Source of the DNA: Flavobacteriaceae bacterium
GTDB lineage: Bacteria > Bacteroidota > Bacteroidia > Flavobacteriales > Flavobacteriaceae
Reading direction: 5' to 3'
DNA: 64,000 nt
Assembly (NCBI GenBank): GCA_016764435.1
Contig: JAESRX010000008.1
Location: 1-64,000 of the forward strand
The position numbers and the translations under genes were made by a program. Positions 34,456-44,680 of the stretch are shown piece after piece. Position 1 is the first letter of the stretch; the number at the start of each line of letters is the position of its first letter. The notes under the pieces were generated by a model that was not told the DNA's origin, ran no database searches, and saw only the letters and a program-made list of their open reading frames with translations.

Positions 34456-37400
34456 ATGCACCTTTTGAAACACCTCTCATTCTTCATCCTATTCATCGTA
34501 TTTCTGGTTTTATCGTGTACTAAAGATAGTTCGACCCCTCGGATGGAACTATTAAATGAAACTAAAGATAAAAACAATAATTCACCTGAATTAGAGACCA
34601 TTGTTTCTTTAAATACGCCCTATTCAGTAGAGAACCTAGACAATACGAAAGGACTTTCCAATAGCTCTGTAAATACAATTTTTCAGGATTCAGAAAATTT
34701 ATTATGGATAGGTACTTGGGATGGATTAAATAGGTACGACGGGAATAATTTTAAAATATACCGTCCAGAACCCAATAACAAGGAACGTTTGAGCAATCAA
34801 GTGATTCTTAAAATTGAAGAAGATCATACAGGGCTTTTATGGGTCTTAACTATGAATGGCATTAATAGTTATGATAAAAAAACAAACTCGTTCCAGCAAT
34901 TTAAATTTAAAAGTTCGAATAAATTTACGTTTTCTGAAAACGAGTACAATATGGCGATAAGCCCTAAGGGTAATTTATTTTGTGCAGTCAAGGATTGGGG
35001 GATTGGTTATTATGCCAAGGGTTCCTTTTTAAGAATAGGAGTTCGGAACTTACCGGATAGTGCCGTTAAAAAGATGTCTTTTACATCCGATGGTCGTTTA
35101 ATTTTATTGTTTGATAATGGTGATTTATTTATGTTGTCTTTTCGGTTGAATACGCAGGGAAGAATGGTAAGTTTCAGTGTGCAACATAAAAATAGTGGGC
35201 TAAAAGATTTTACGGTCTTTACTAGAAATAAACTTGTTTGCCTGAAGGCTAATAGTATTTTAGAATGCTATAATTTTGTAAAAGGAAGCTTTTTTGAAAT
35301 AGGAACTGGCGTAAAAAAAATACTAGGAAAAACATCTAAAGGCGTTGTGGTTTCTAGTAATGAAGGAATATATACGTATACTTTTACCGGAAGTAAAATA
35401 AAGGAAGCTTGGGTTTCTCAAGTTAATAAGAGTCCTATTACTACGCTTTTTGAAACCAGGGACCATTTTATTTGGACGGGCTCAGATGGTGATGGATTGT
35501 TTAAGATGTTTCAACCTAAAAAGATGTTTGAGGTAGCCTCTAATATTGCGATTCCAGCATTTGATAAAGGAATTGTTAGAACATTTAGCATTACGAAAGA
35601 TGATCAACTTATTGTAGGGACTAAAGGGAAAGGGTTGTTTGTCTTTTCTTCTAAAGATCAATTAAAAAACGGGAGTTACACTAATTACAATCAAAATAAT
35701 AGTGCCATTGATAATGCAGTTTTTTCCCTCTTTGAAGGGGAAGATCAATTGGTTTATATCGGGACAGATGGAGCTGGAATAAGTATTTACGACCAAAAAA
35801 AGAAAACCATTATCGAATGGGATCAAATAGTAGGGACGGATCGATATCCTTATTTTGCAGCTGTTTACGCTATTTATCAGGATGATAAGGGGGTGTTGTG
35901 GATTGGGACTAACGGATATGGTTTAATAAAATGTACTATTTATAGGCAAGGGAATAGGTTGATAATTAAAGATTTCCGAAATTATAAAGCGGGTGAAATC
36001 GGTGATAATGCGCTAAGTAGTAATATTGTGTTTTCTGTTATTCCTAAAAGTAAAAATGAGTTGTGGATAGGGACTCGGTTAGGTGGTTTAAATGTTTTTG
36101 ATAAGAAAGAAGAGACGTTTAAAGTATTTAAAAATAAAGAGGACGATCCTAGGTCATTGTCAAATAATGATATTTTATGCTTGTTTGAAGATGTAGATAA
36201 AAAGCTATGGATTGGAACCAGCTTTGGTCTAAATCTTATTGAAAACACAGCGAATGAAGAGTTGTTATTTAAAAACTATACAGTGAAAGATGGTTTGCCT
36301 AATAATTCTATTCATGGGGTTATTGGTGATACTGACGGGAAATTATGGTTGAGTACAAGTTATGGGCTGTCTAGATTTGATCCAACCAAACTCAAATTTG
36401 TAAATTTCACAAAACAGGACGGCTTACAAAATAATGAATTTTCAGATGGTGCTTTCTATAAGGATAAAGAGACAGGTGTTATTTATATGGGAGGGATTAA
36501 GGGATTCAATTACTTTCATCCAAAAAACATAAAACAGTCCCAGTATATCCCTGATTTATTTATTCATAGCATTAGTGGGCAACATCAAGAAAAACCATAT
36601 TATCAACATTTACGTGTGGTAGCAAATACATCCACAGCTCCTTCTATAGTCTTAAATCATGATCAAAACTTTTTTGATATTGAAATGTCTGCACTTACTT
36701 TTTTAAATGCAAATAAGTGTGAATATTCATATTATTTAGAAGGATTTAATACGGAATGGAACGATATCGGAAATCGAAAAACAATCTCTTTTACTAATGT
36801 TCCTCACGGGGAATATTCCTTGTGGGTGAAATGGTCTAATAGCGATGGTGTATGGTCAGCTCCGGTAAAAGCGATTCATATAAAAATTAAACCCATTATT
36901 TGGAAAACTGATGTTGCGATACTAGTGTACGTTCTATTGTTTCTATTATTGATGATTTTATTTGTGAGTTATTATCAAAAACGACACTCCTTAAAACAAA
37001 CCATTTTATTTAGAAAAAAGGACGAAGAAATTCATCAAAATAGATTGACTTTTTTTACCAACATAGCTCACGAACTCCAAACACCACTTACCTTAATAGT
37101 AGGACCTGCTCAGAAATTGTCAGAATCGGATGTACTTACGGATGCGAACCATCGTTTTGTGAAAATGATTCAGCGAAACTCCTCCCGTTTATTGTTTTTA
37201 ACCCAACAATTATTAGAATTTAGGAAGGCAGAATATGATCATTTGGAGGTGTCAGTAACTAATTTTGATGTAGTGCATCTCCTGGAGCAAATAGCAGAAT
37301 TATTTGATGAATTAGCCTTAGGGAACCATATAAAATACGAGGTGCGTTTGGATTCAAATTTAGAAGGGTGGTTTGACAAAGATAAAATTGAAAAAATAGT

Positions 37401-38628
37401 ATTTAATTTATTGTCAAATGCATTTAAATATACCCCCGTTAATGGGAGGATTGAAATAAAAGCGTTCATTCATTCAAAAGAAGAATTAGTCATTGAGATT
37501 CTAAATTCAGGAGTTGGAATTCCAAAAGAGAAAATGGATTCTTTATTTGATCGATTCTTTTTGGTAGAAAAGCAACACGATGCTCAAAGTAGCTTGTACA
37601 GAACAGGAATAGGACTGGCTTATGTTAAGAAATTGGTAACTATATTAAATGGGAGAATCAACGTGGAAAGTACAGTGAATGAGCTTACATGTTTTTCCGT
37701 TTATTTACCTTGTAAGCAAAGTTCTTTTAAGAATGGTCAAATTAGCGACACTAAGAATTCTACGTTCATCTCCAGTCATCTTCAAAATATATTAGAGGAT
37801 GTTTCCGATAATGAAATTCCAGTAAAAGATAAAATAGCGGCTTTAGAAACGGCATTGGAAAGTAAAAAAACAATACTTATAGTTGAGGATGAAAAGGAAA
37901 TTCAAGGCTTACTTGAATCATTATTGGAAAAAAACTACAAGCTTATAACAGCCGTAAATGGAGTAGAAGCATTGAAAATAATGGAAACACTAGTCCCAGA
38001 TATTATTATTAGTGATGTAATGATGCCCCAAATGGATGGTATTGAGTTTTGTGCTATAGTTAAGAAGAATAGAGCAACATGCCATATTCCTTTTATTATG
38101 TTAACGGCGCGTAATTCTGTGCAGCATAAGATAGAGGGATTAGAGAGTGGTGCTAATTCTTTTATTTCTAAACCATTTTACCCAGCGCATTTATTAATAA
38201 GGGTAAAAAAGTTATTGGAAGAAAAAGAATTGATAAGAAAACATTTTGAAAAAGAATCTTTTATAGACGATTTGACAAGTTTACCTGTTAAATCTGATGA
38301 CAAAGATTTCATGAAGAAAGTGATGCTGTTAATTCGTGAAAATATTAAAAATGAGCAGTTAAATAGCTTGTTCTTAGAAAAAGAAATAGGAATGAGTAGT
38401 TCTCATTTATACCGTACTATTAAAGAATTATTTGGGTTCTCTCCAGGTGATTTAATCCGTACTATTAAGTTGAAACATGCCGCTGAACTTTTGAGAAAAA
38501 GTGACTTAACGGTGTCAGAAATTTGTTATGAATCTGGTTTTAATAATAGATCTTATTTTTATAGGGAGTTTAAGAAGTTGTATAAGAGTACTCCTAAGAG
38601 TTTTCAAATTAACCAAAGGTATAAATAG
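34456..38628 (+). CDS. Hybrid two-component system regulator (HTCS) of the sugar locus
   Basis: The 1390-residue one-protein sensor-regulator starts with a signal and lipobox-like LSC at residue 21. Two-component propeller repeats (IWIGTWDGLNRYD, LWIGTNGYGL, LWIGTSFGLN and similar) fill about 50-720. A Y_Y_Y domain follows (YSYYLEGFNTEWNDIGNR, about 756-773), then a transmembrane segment (about 817-841), HisKA with His872 in NIAHELQTPLTL, HATPase with NLLSNAFKYTP and GVGIP, a receiver domain with phospho-acceptor Asp1187 in ISDVMMPQMDG, and an AraC-type DNA-binding domain (about 1290-1388). Such proteins sense oligosaccharide breakdown products in the periplasm and switch on the adjacent SusCD locus. 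The likely binding site is at 38666-38698. Confidence 0.95.
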   Translation: MHLLKHLSFFILFIVFLVLSCTKDSSTPRMELLNETKDKNNNSPELETIVSLNTPYSVENLDNTKGLSNSSVNTIFQDSENLLWIGTWDGLNRYDGNNFKIYRPEPNNKERLSNQVILKIEEDHTGLLWVLTMNGINSYDKKTNSFQQFKFKSSNKFTFSENEYNMAISPKGNLFCAVKDWGIGYYAKGSFLRIGVRNLPDSAVKKMSFTSDGRLILLFDNGDLFMLSFRLNTQGRMVSFSVQHKNSGLKDFTVFTRNKLVCLKANSILECYNFVKGSFFEIGTGVKKILGKTSKGVVVSSNEGIYTYTFTGSKIKEAWVSQVNKSPITTLFETRDHFIWTGSDGDGLFKMFQPKKMFEVASNIAIPAFDKGIVRTFSITKDDQLIVGTKGKGLFVFSSKDQLKNGSYTNYNQNNSAIDNAVFSLFEGEDQLVYIGTDGAGISIYDQKKKTIIEWDQIVGTDRYPYFAAVYAIYQDDKGVLWIGTNGYGLIKCTIYRQGNRLIIKDFRNYKAGEIGDNALSSNIVFSVIPKSKNELWIGTRLGGLNVFDKKEETFKVFKNKEDDPRSLSNNDILCLFEDVDKKLWIGTSFGLNLIENTANEELLFKNYTVKDGLPNNSIHGVIGDTDGKLWLSTSYGLSRFDPTKLKFVNFTKQDGLQNNEFSDGAFYKDKETGVIYMGGIKGFNYFHPKNIKQSQYIPDLFIHSISGQHQEKPYYQHLRVVANTSTAPSIVLNHDQNFFDIEMSALTFLNANKCEYSYYLEGFNTEWNDIGNRKTISFTNVPHGEYSLWVKWSNSDGVWSAPVKAIHIKIKPIIWKTDVAILVYVLLFLLLMILFVSYYQKRHSLKQTILFRKKDEEIHQNRLTFFTNIAHELQTPLTLIVGPAQKLSESDVLTDANHRFVKMIQRNSSRLLFLTQQLLEFRKAEYDHLEVSVTNFDVVHLLEQIAELFDELALGNHIKYEVRLDSNLEGWFDKDKIEKIVFNLLSNAFKYTPVNGRIEIKAFIHSKEELVIEILNSGVGIPKEKMDSLFDRFFLVEKQHDAQSSLYRTGIGLAYVKKLVTILNGRINVESTVNELTCFSVYLPCKQSSFKNGQISDTKNSTFISSHLQNILEDVSDNEIPVKDKIAALETALESKKTILIVEDEKEIQGLLESLLEKNYKLITAVNGVEALKIMETLVPDIIISDVMMPQMDGIEFCAIVKKNRATCHIPFIMLTARNSVQHKIEGLESGANSFISKPFYPAHLLIRVKKLLEEKELIRKHFEKESFIDDLTSLPVKSDDKDFMKKVMLLIRENIKNEQLNSLFLEKEIGMSSSHLYRTIKELFGFSPGDLIRTIKLKHAAELLRKSDLTVSEICYESGFNNRSYFYREFKKLYKSTPKSFQINQRYK

Positions 38629-38665
38629 CCTTTGTAGATACTATCATTAGCTAGTGATATAGGCT

Positions 38666-38698
38666 AAGTGTACACTTTTGGTGAAATAGTGTACACTA
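38666..38698. promoter_or_regulatory. Twin palindromes, candidate HTCS operator
   Basis: Two perfect 12-base palindromes, AAGTGTACACTT (38666-38677) and TAGTGTACACTA (38687-38698), are centred exactly 21 bases apart, two helical turns. The second abuts the -33 region of the susC promoter. That geometry is typical for an AraC-family activator that binds tandem sites. Confidence 0.7.
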
Positions 38699-38715
38699 AA
38701 AAACAATGGTTATTT

Positions 38716-38723
38716 TAAGTTTG
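38716..38723 (+). promoter_or_regulatory. -7 promoter box for susC
   Basis: TAAGTTTG matches TAnnTTTG and places the transcription start near 38729, about 74 bases before the susC ATG. There is no TTG at -33; the palindrome at 38687-38698 occupies that position, consistent with activator dependence. Confidence 0.6.
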
Positions 38724-38802
38724 TTAGGTGCTTTTAATGCAGTTAAGTAATTGTTTTAAATAGTACGAATTCATTAAATTGTAAAACTAAATTTTAACTA
38801 TA

Positions 38803-41800
38803 ATGAAAGTGTATTTTACTAGTTATTTAAACCTAATAAAAAGAGCTGTACTTCTCTTTTTATTACTACAAGTAGTTTTTTTAAATGGTGTTAGAGCGAC
38901 TGACATTGATGTAGAAAACATCATTTCTGAGACTTATATTTATCAAGAGGATGAGGTGAAAGGGATTGTGACAGATGTTGATGGCATGCCATTAATAGGT
39001 GTTAATATTTTAGTGAAAGGAACTAAAATAGGAGCGATGTCTGATTTTGACGGGAATTTTATGCTGAATAGAGTGCCTGAGGATGCAATGTTGGTATTTA
39101 CCTATATGGGCTATCATACAAAAACAATTTCTTTAAAAGGAAGAAAAATGCTAAGTGTAGTGTTAGAGGTAAATGTAGAACAGTTGCATGAAGTAGTTGT
39201 GGTTGGTTATGGAACTCAAAAGAAAAGTGATGTTACGGGGGCTATTAGCTCTGTTAGTATTGATGATTTTGAGAAATCAACTTCACCTTATGCAACACAA
39301 GCCTTACAAGGATTAGTTTCTGGTGTAAGTGTAATATCAAATACGGGGGCGCCAGGAGAAGGAGCTCAAATTAGAATCCGTGGAATCGGATCTATTTCCG
39401 GAGGGAATACTCCTTTATATATTGTGGATGGAGTACCTACCAAAAATGCCATGGATTATTTGTCTCCAATGGATATTGAAAATATTAGTGTATTAAAAGA
39501 TGCTGCTTCTGCGGCTATTTATGGGTCTAGAGCTAATAATGGAGTGGTAATTATTACGACTAAAAAAGGAAAAAAAGGAACTGCTTCTAGAATTACTTTT
39601 AGCTCTATCGTTGGAATACAAAACAGCAGTAGGTTAACAAAAATGGCAAATACACAACAGTACATTCAAGTGTATAACGAGGCTGTTGATAATGACAATG
39701 CAATGTTATCAAAAGATGAAGAGATTTTGTTTAGAAAAAAAATCACTCCAGAATATGCGGAAACATTAGGGAATGTAAATCATTTAGATGAAATTTTCAG
39801 ATCGGCTATGTTACATCAATATCACTTAGGCTATAGCGGGAGTTCTGAAAAATCTACCTTTAATATCTCAGGAGGATATTTTGACCAAGAGGGAATTTTA
39901 TTAGGGAGCTCATATACTAAAATTACAGGTAAGATAAGTGTAAGTACAGAACTTAAAGATTGGTTGACTACGGGAGTAAACTTAAATGTATACAAGGATG
40001 AAAACCATATTGTAGGTAGTTCGGGTGATGGATATGGAGGAAATGGAGGGAGTGCTGTTAGATATGCGTTCTTTAGAACTTCTGCCATACCAGTGTACGA
40101 TGCCGAAGGTAACTATATGGATTTACCGGATTACCCTGGTTTCTTTGGGGATGGTTACAATCCTGTAGGCTTGTTAAATAACCAAGACAATGTCCGTGAT
40201 AACCAAGGTATTTTTGGAGATGTGAATTTTAGAATAAAACTTTCAGATAAGTTTTCTTTTACTTCTACAATTGGATTGGATAGATCTAATTCTAAACAAC
40301 GTAGATTTAATAAAATGTGGGGAAAAAATGATAGAATTAACGACCCAAATTCATTAGTTGTTATTACAGGAGCAGTATCTAACTGGTCCGTGAGTAACGT
40401 TTTAAGTTATAATACGACGCTTAATGAAATACATAATATAACCGCATTACTAGGTGCAGAAACCATCGTTAATAAATCAGAGGCTGTGTATTCTACAGAT
40501 CACGAATTCACGGATCAAAAAAGTTTATTGGTTAAATTAGGGAATGGTAAAGGAGTAAAAACCACCGATGAGAGTAGTAGTGAAAATAAATTGCAATCCT
40601 TTTTTGGACGTGTAAATTATAACTATAACGAAAAATATTTTGCGAGTGCATTAGTTAGACGGGATGGTTCATCACGATTTAAAGATGGAAACAGATGGGG
40701 TACTTTTTATTCTGCTTCTCTTGGTTGGAGAATTGATAAAGATTTTTTCCAAGATAGTGATGTTATTAATAGCTGGATGTTCCGTTTAGGGTATGGTTCA
40801 GTTGGAGATCAGGAAATACCTAATTTTGCTTATTTAGAATTGATAGGGAAAGATTTTAATTATCCTTTTGGAGAAAAGACTCAACAGGGAAGTGCTACCG
40901 TAGCTATGGGGAATTCAGATGTATTATGGGCAACAAGTAACCAGATAGATATAGGGACAGATATTAGTTTATTTAATGGGAAATTGAAGTTTATACTTGA
41001 TTACTATAACAAAACAACAGAAAACATGTTATTGGAAATTTCTATACCATCTTCTGGAGGTTATGCGAAAGCGCCTATTTTTAATTCAGGGAAGGTTCAG
41101 AATAGTGGATTTGAATTTGAAGTAAATTACAATAATCGTATTTCTGATGATTTTAGCTATTCTGTAAAAGCAAATGCTGCCTTATTAAAAAACGAAGTAT
41201 TAGAACTTGCTAATCCTATTTTAGGAGGCCGTATTGATAATGGAGTTTATGCTACAAAAACAGAAGTTGGGCAGTCTATTGGAGCATTTTATTTATATGA
41301 AATGGATGGTATCTTTCAAAACGATATCGAAATAGTTACCAGTGCTTTTCAAGGTAATAATATTTTTCCCGGAGATGTCAAATACAAAGATATTAACAAC
41401 GATGGTGTAATCAATGATTTAGATAGGAGCCATGTAGGAAGTCCTATTCCAGATGTAACCTTTGGGTTTAATGTGGATTTAAATTATAAAAACTTTGATT
41501 TCTCTATGTTTTGGGCAGGAGCTGTTGGACAAGAATTGTACTATCAAATAGCAACGGATACCGAAGGGTTTTACAGACCATTTAATATAACTAAGCGTTA
41601 TTATGATGAGCGTTGGACAGGTGAAGGGACTAGTAATACTCAGCCACGAGCATCCTGGAGTGCTAAATCTAATAATACAAAACCTTCTACTCGCTTTTTA
41701 GAAGATGGTTCATTTCTAAGGCTTAAAAATGTACAATTAGGCTATAATTTCCCAAGTAACCTTACCGAAAAATTGAATATGGAGAGGCTAAGGATCTATG

Positions 41801-41964
41801 CGACAGCATCCAATCTTTTAACATTTACTAAGTACCCTGGCTTGGATCCAGAATTTTCTACAAGTGATAATTCAAAAAATGAAGGAGACTTGGCATCAGG
41901 TATTGACTGGGGGACATATCCTAATGCGGTATCTATTTCTCTAGGACTTCAATTAACCTTTTAA
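38803..41964 (+). CDS. SusC-family TonB-dependent receptor
   Basis: The 1053-residue outer membrane protein has a signal peptide (about 1-32), a carboxypeptidase-regulatory-like domain (VKGIVTDVDGMPLIGVNILVKG, split over about 49-70), the TonB-box-like VVVVGYGTQKK (about 131-141), a plug domain with IRIRGIGSISGGNTPLYIVDGVP and a large beta-barrel that ends LGLQLTF. SusC proteins import oligosaccharides across the outer membrane with energy from TonB, together with a SusD lid. The partner SusD starts 12 bases downstream. The substrate is unknown but should match the locus enzymes. Confidence 0.96.
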   Translation: MKVYFTSYLNLIKRAVLLFLLLQVVFLNGVRATDIDVENIISETYIYQEDEVKGIVTDVDGMPLIGVNILVKGTKIGAMSDFDGNFMLNRVPEDAMLVFTYMGYHTKTISLKGRKMLSVVLEVNVEQLHEVVVVGYGTQKKSDVTGAISSVSIDDFEKSTSPYATQALQGLVSGVSVISNTGAPGEGAQIRIRGIGSISGGNTPLYIVDGVPTKNAMDYLSPMDIENISVLKDAASAAIYGSRANNGVVIITTKKGKKGTASRITFSSIVGIQNSSRLTKMANTQQYIQVYNEAVDNDNAMLSKDEEILFRKKITPEYAETLGNVNHLDEIFRSAMLHQYHLGYSGSSEKSTFNISGGYFDQEGILLGSSYTKITGKISVSTELKDWLTTGVNLNVYKDENHIVGSSGDGYGGNGGSAVRYAFFRTSAIPVYDAEGNYMDLPDYPGFFGDGYNPVGLLNNQDNVRDNQGIFGDVNFRIKLSDKFSFTSTIGLDRSNSKQRRFNKMWGKNDRINDPNSLVVITGAVSNWSVSNVLSYNTTLNEIHNITALLGAETIVNKSEAVYSTDHEFTDQKSLLVKLGNGKGVKTTDESSSENKLQSFFGRVNYNYNEKYFASALVRRDGSSRFKDGNRWGTFYSASLGWRIDKDFFQDSDVINSWMFRLGYGSVGDQEIPNFAYLELIGKDFNYPFGEKTQQGSATVAMGNSDVLWATSNQIDIGTDISLFNGKLKFILDYYNKTTENMLLEISIPSSGGYAKAPIFNSGKVQNSGFEFEVNYNNRISDDFSYSVKANAALLKNEVLELANPILGGRIDNGVYATKTEVGQSIGAFYLYEMDGIFQNDIEIVTSAFQGNNIFPGDVKYKDINNDGVINDLDRSHVGSPIPDVTFGFNVDLNYKNFDFSMFWAGAVGQELYYQIATDTEGFYRPFNITKRYYDERWTGEGTSNTQPRASWSAKSNNTKPSTRFLEDGSFLRLKNVQLGYNFPSNLTEKLNMERLRIYATASNLLTFTKYPGLDPEFSTSDNSKNEGDLASGIDWGTYPNAVSISLGLQLTF

Positions 41965-41975
41965 TTTTTAATACT

Positions 41976-43457
41976 ATGAAATATACTTATAAAATTATAG
42001 TCCTATTTATAGTGCTAGTTATAGTGAGTAGCTGTAATGACTTTTTAGATACTGAATTGGAAGGAACTTACACCCCAGATACGTTTTATAAAACAGAAGA
42101 ACATGCGCTAAAAGCGATCAATGCAACCTATCAGATTGCCTCTTTTAATTCATCAAAAAATAACAGTTGGGTATTTGGAGATGTGGCTTCAGATGATACT
42201 GTAAAAGGAGGGGGTGGTGGAGATCAAAGTGATATTGGTTATATAAATGATTTCAATGTAAATCCAGATAATGGAGCCATTGAAACGTTTTGGAAACATT
42301 ATTACGAAGGAATTTCCAGAGCAAATAAAGTGATTTATTACGTAGCAAAAATTGATATGGATCCAGAGTTAAGGAATCGTATCATTGGAGAAGCTAAATT
42401 TTTAAGAGCGTATTATTACTATCATTTAACAAATGTTTTTGGAAGTGTTCCCTTAAAGATTACTCCTGCGTTTACAGCCGAGGAATTAAATGTTCCCTTG
42501 GCTACAGTTACTGATATTTATGCTCAAATAGAACTTGATCTTTCAGAAGCTAAAGAGGTTTTACCTGTAAGTTATAAAACCCCTGAAAAGGGACGTGTCA
42601 CAAACGCAGCCGCTTTAGGATTGCTTTCTAAAGTGTATTTATTCCAAGAGAAATGGCAATTAGCACTAGAAGCAACAGAGGAAATAGAAGGGCAAGGGTA
42701 CAAATTAATGGATTTGTATACACAGAATTTTGATGTGTTTAATAAAAACAATAAAGAAGCCATTTTTGAGATTCAACATCTTACAGGTCAGGTTCCGTTT
42801 TCAGGAAGTTATTTAAGTCAGTATTTTTCTCCTGTTAAGGTAAATGGGTATTTCTTTAATGCTCCAACAGAAAGTTTTGTAAATGAGTTTGAAGTTGTTT
42901 CGGAAGGAGTTGTAGATCCTCGTTTGGATTATTCGGTAGGTCGTGAAGGTACATTATGGGTGGATGGAAAAGAGTTTTCTCCTACTTGGTCTCCTGCAAC
43001 TGGATATTTGAGTAAAAAACATGCACAGTCTTCCGAGGATAACTCAATAGGAGATGGTGATTTGAATTACACTTTTATGCGTTATGCAGAGGTGTTATTA
43101 ATTAAAGCAGAAGCCTTGAATGAGTTGTCTAGAGGGAATGAAGCTGTAGCGTTTATAAATGCTCTTAGAAAAAGAGCCAGAGAAAGTTATTTATACGATG
43201 TTAATTTAACAGGGTTTGGGACCGTTCCAAATGGTTTGTTACCAGACATAACGTATACAAGTCAATCACAGATGAAAAAGGTAATTAGACATGAAAGAAG
43301 AGTGGAACTAGGATTAGAATTTCATCGTTTTTATGATGTGATGAGGTATGGAGCCACCTACGCAGAGGAAGTGTTAAGTGACACTCAATTTATTTTTGAA
43401 AATAACAGGTATTTTCCAATACCTCAAAGTGAAAGAGATACAAACACAAAAATTTAA
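41976..43457 (+). CDS. SusD/RagB-family nutrient-binding lipoprotein
   Basis: The 493-residue protein has a signal with lipobox SSC at residue 20, followed by NDFLDTELEGTYTPDTFY, a start typical of SusD. The TPR-like central helices include GEAKFLRAYYYYHLTNVFG (about 130-148), and the C-terminus has the family signature VIRHERRVELGLEFHRFYDVMRYG (split over about 434-457). SusD covers the SusC pore at the cell surface and helps bind the glycan. It belongs to the same operon as SusC. Confidence 0.96.
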   Translation: MKYTYKIIVLFIVLVIVSSCNDFLDTELEGTYTPDTFYKTEEHALKAINATYQIASFNSSKNNSWVFGDVASDDTVKGGGGGDQSDIGYINDFNVNPDNGAIETFWKHYYEGISRANKVIYYVAKIDMDPELRNRIIGEAKFLRAYYYYHLTNVFGSVPLKITPAFTAEELNVPLATVTDIYAQIELDLSEAKEVLPVSYKTPEKGRVTNAAALGLLSKVYLFQEKWQLALEATEEIEGQGYKLMDLYTQNFDVFNKNNKEAIFEIQHLTGQVPFSGSYLSQYFSPVKVNGYFFNAPTESFVNEFEVVSEGVVDPRLDYSVGREGTLWVDGKEFSPTWSPATGYLSKKHAQSSEDNSIGDGDLNYTFMRYAEVLLIKAEALNELSRGNEAVAFINALRKRARESYLYDVNLTGFGTVPNGLLPDITYTSQSQMKKVIRHERRVELGLEFHRFYDVMRYGATYAEEVLSDTQFIFENNRYFPIPQSERDTNTKI

Positions 43458-43483
43458 TTTAACTTAACTTAAGAATAATAATT

Positions 43484-44548
43484 ATGAAGATTACTAAATT
43501 TATGAAAGCAAAAGTACTTGTATTATCCATGATAATGGCAAGTGTTTCACTTCTACAAAGTTGTGGAGGTGATGACGATGAGGATAGTCCAGTTCAGGTT
43601 GATACTACAGAGTTAATAGCGGTAATTAGTACTGCTAATACCACTATTGGTGCTGCAGTAGAAGGTCTGGATGAGGGGCAATATATGAATGGCTCAAAAG
43701 CTATTTTACAGAAAAAAATTGATTTAGCACAAACGGTATTAGACGATGATACTTTTTCTCAAGGAGCTGTTGATAATACGGTTATTGCAATTAATAATGC
43801 CTTAATAGTTTTTGAAAAAAGTAAAAATATACCAATTGATCCTAATGACTTAGTAGGGTATTGGAAATTTAGTGCAAGTACAGGGACTTCAGTGCAGGAC
43901 TTTTCTGGAAATGAATTTACTGGAACTTTCGGTAATGAAGCAGGATTTGGTGAAGGAACTCCACAATGGTCAGAAGATAGACATGGAGACGCTAACAATG
44001 CCATTTCTTTTGATAATGGAGCTAAAATTACAGTGCCATATAACACGGTTTTAAATCCAGGAGTTATGTCTATATCTGTATGGGTAAAAGCAGATGTAAT
44101 TAAAGGAAATAACCGTTTTATTGGATTGCATTCTTGGAATGGATATAAATTCCAGTTACAAGATGCTAATAAAGCATTCTTTACAAGTGCAACTACAGAA
44201 GGTGTTTTTGATAAAGATACGAACCCAGAATTAGACTTAAATACTTGGTACCACTTAACAGTTACTGTTGGAGATGGGAAAACCACTTTCTTTATTAATG
44301 GTGTTCAAAGTCAGGTTTGGGAAGATACTCCTGGAACTTTTGTAAAAGTGGAAGGACATGATTTAGTATTTGGTGTTGGATCTAGTAAATATGCTGCAAC
44401 GGATGCTAATTATGATGATGATAAAATTATTCCTTTAGCTTGGGGTGGATATTTCCAAGGAGCTTTAGATGATATTAGAATCTACAAAACCGTGTTAACT
44501 GCTTCACAAGTTAAAGGTCTTTATTATGCAGAAAAAGTACAGGATTAA
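43484..44548 (+). CDS. LamG-domain surface lipoprotein (SusE/F-position)
   Basis: The 354-residue lipoprotein has lipobox QSC at residue 27, followed by GGDDDEDSP, an acidic stretch like the Bacteroidota lipoprotein export signal for surface display. Residues about 40-115 form a helical spacer. Residues about 120-350 form a concanavalin-like LamG domain (LVGYWKF; MSISVWVKAD; TWYHLTVTVGDGKTTFFINGVQ; GALDDIRIYKTVLT). Its place after SusD suggests a surface glycan-binding protein, although a LamG domain alone cannot rule out enzymatic activity. A hairpin follows the gene. Confidence 0.82.
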   Translation: MKITKFMKAKVLVLSMIMASVSLLQSCGGDDDEDSPVQVDTTELIAVISTANTTIGAAVEGLDEGQYMNGSKAILQKKIDLAQTVLDDDTFSQGAVDNTVIAINNALIVFEKSKNIPIDPNDLVGYWKFSASTGTSVQDFSGNEFTGTFGNEAGFGEGTPQWSEDRHGDANNAISFDNGAKITVPYNTVLNPGVMSISVWVKADVIKGNNRFIGLHSWNGYKFQLQDANKAFFTSATTEGVFDKDTNPELDLNTWYHLTVTVGDGKTTFFINGVQSQVWEDTPGTFVKVEGHDLVFGVGSSKYAATDANYDDDKIIPLAWGGYFQGALDDIRIYKTVLTASQVKGLYYAEKVQD

Positions 44549-44572
44549 GTTGCTGTAATACATTTTTTATAA

Positions 44573-44607
44573 AAGTAGAGAAGTGAGTACTTTTCACTTC
44601 TCTACTT
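44573..44607 (+). terminator. Hairpin dividing the sugar operon
   Basis: Arms AAGTAGAGAAGTG and CACTTCTCTACTT surround a 9-base loop, 25 bases after the LamG gene. There is only a weak T-rich tail, so partial termination or mRNA stabilisation of the susCD part is more likely than a full stop. Confidence 0.6.
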
Positions 44608-44680
44608 ATTTAAATTACAATGGTTTTATTATTATTTCATAAAACAAAAACCTTTTTTAATACTTATTGATTAAAAGAAT

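Noticed and set aside
43759-44286. A 175-codon minus-strand frame inside the LamG lipoprotein gene
   Set aside because: It is antisense to a gene with a clear signal peptide and LamG motifs and has no motif of its own.
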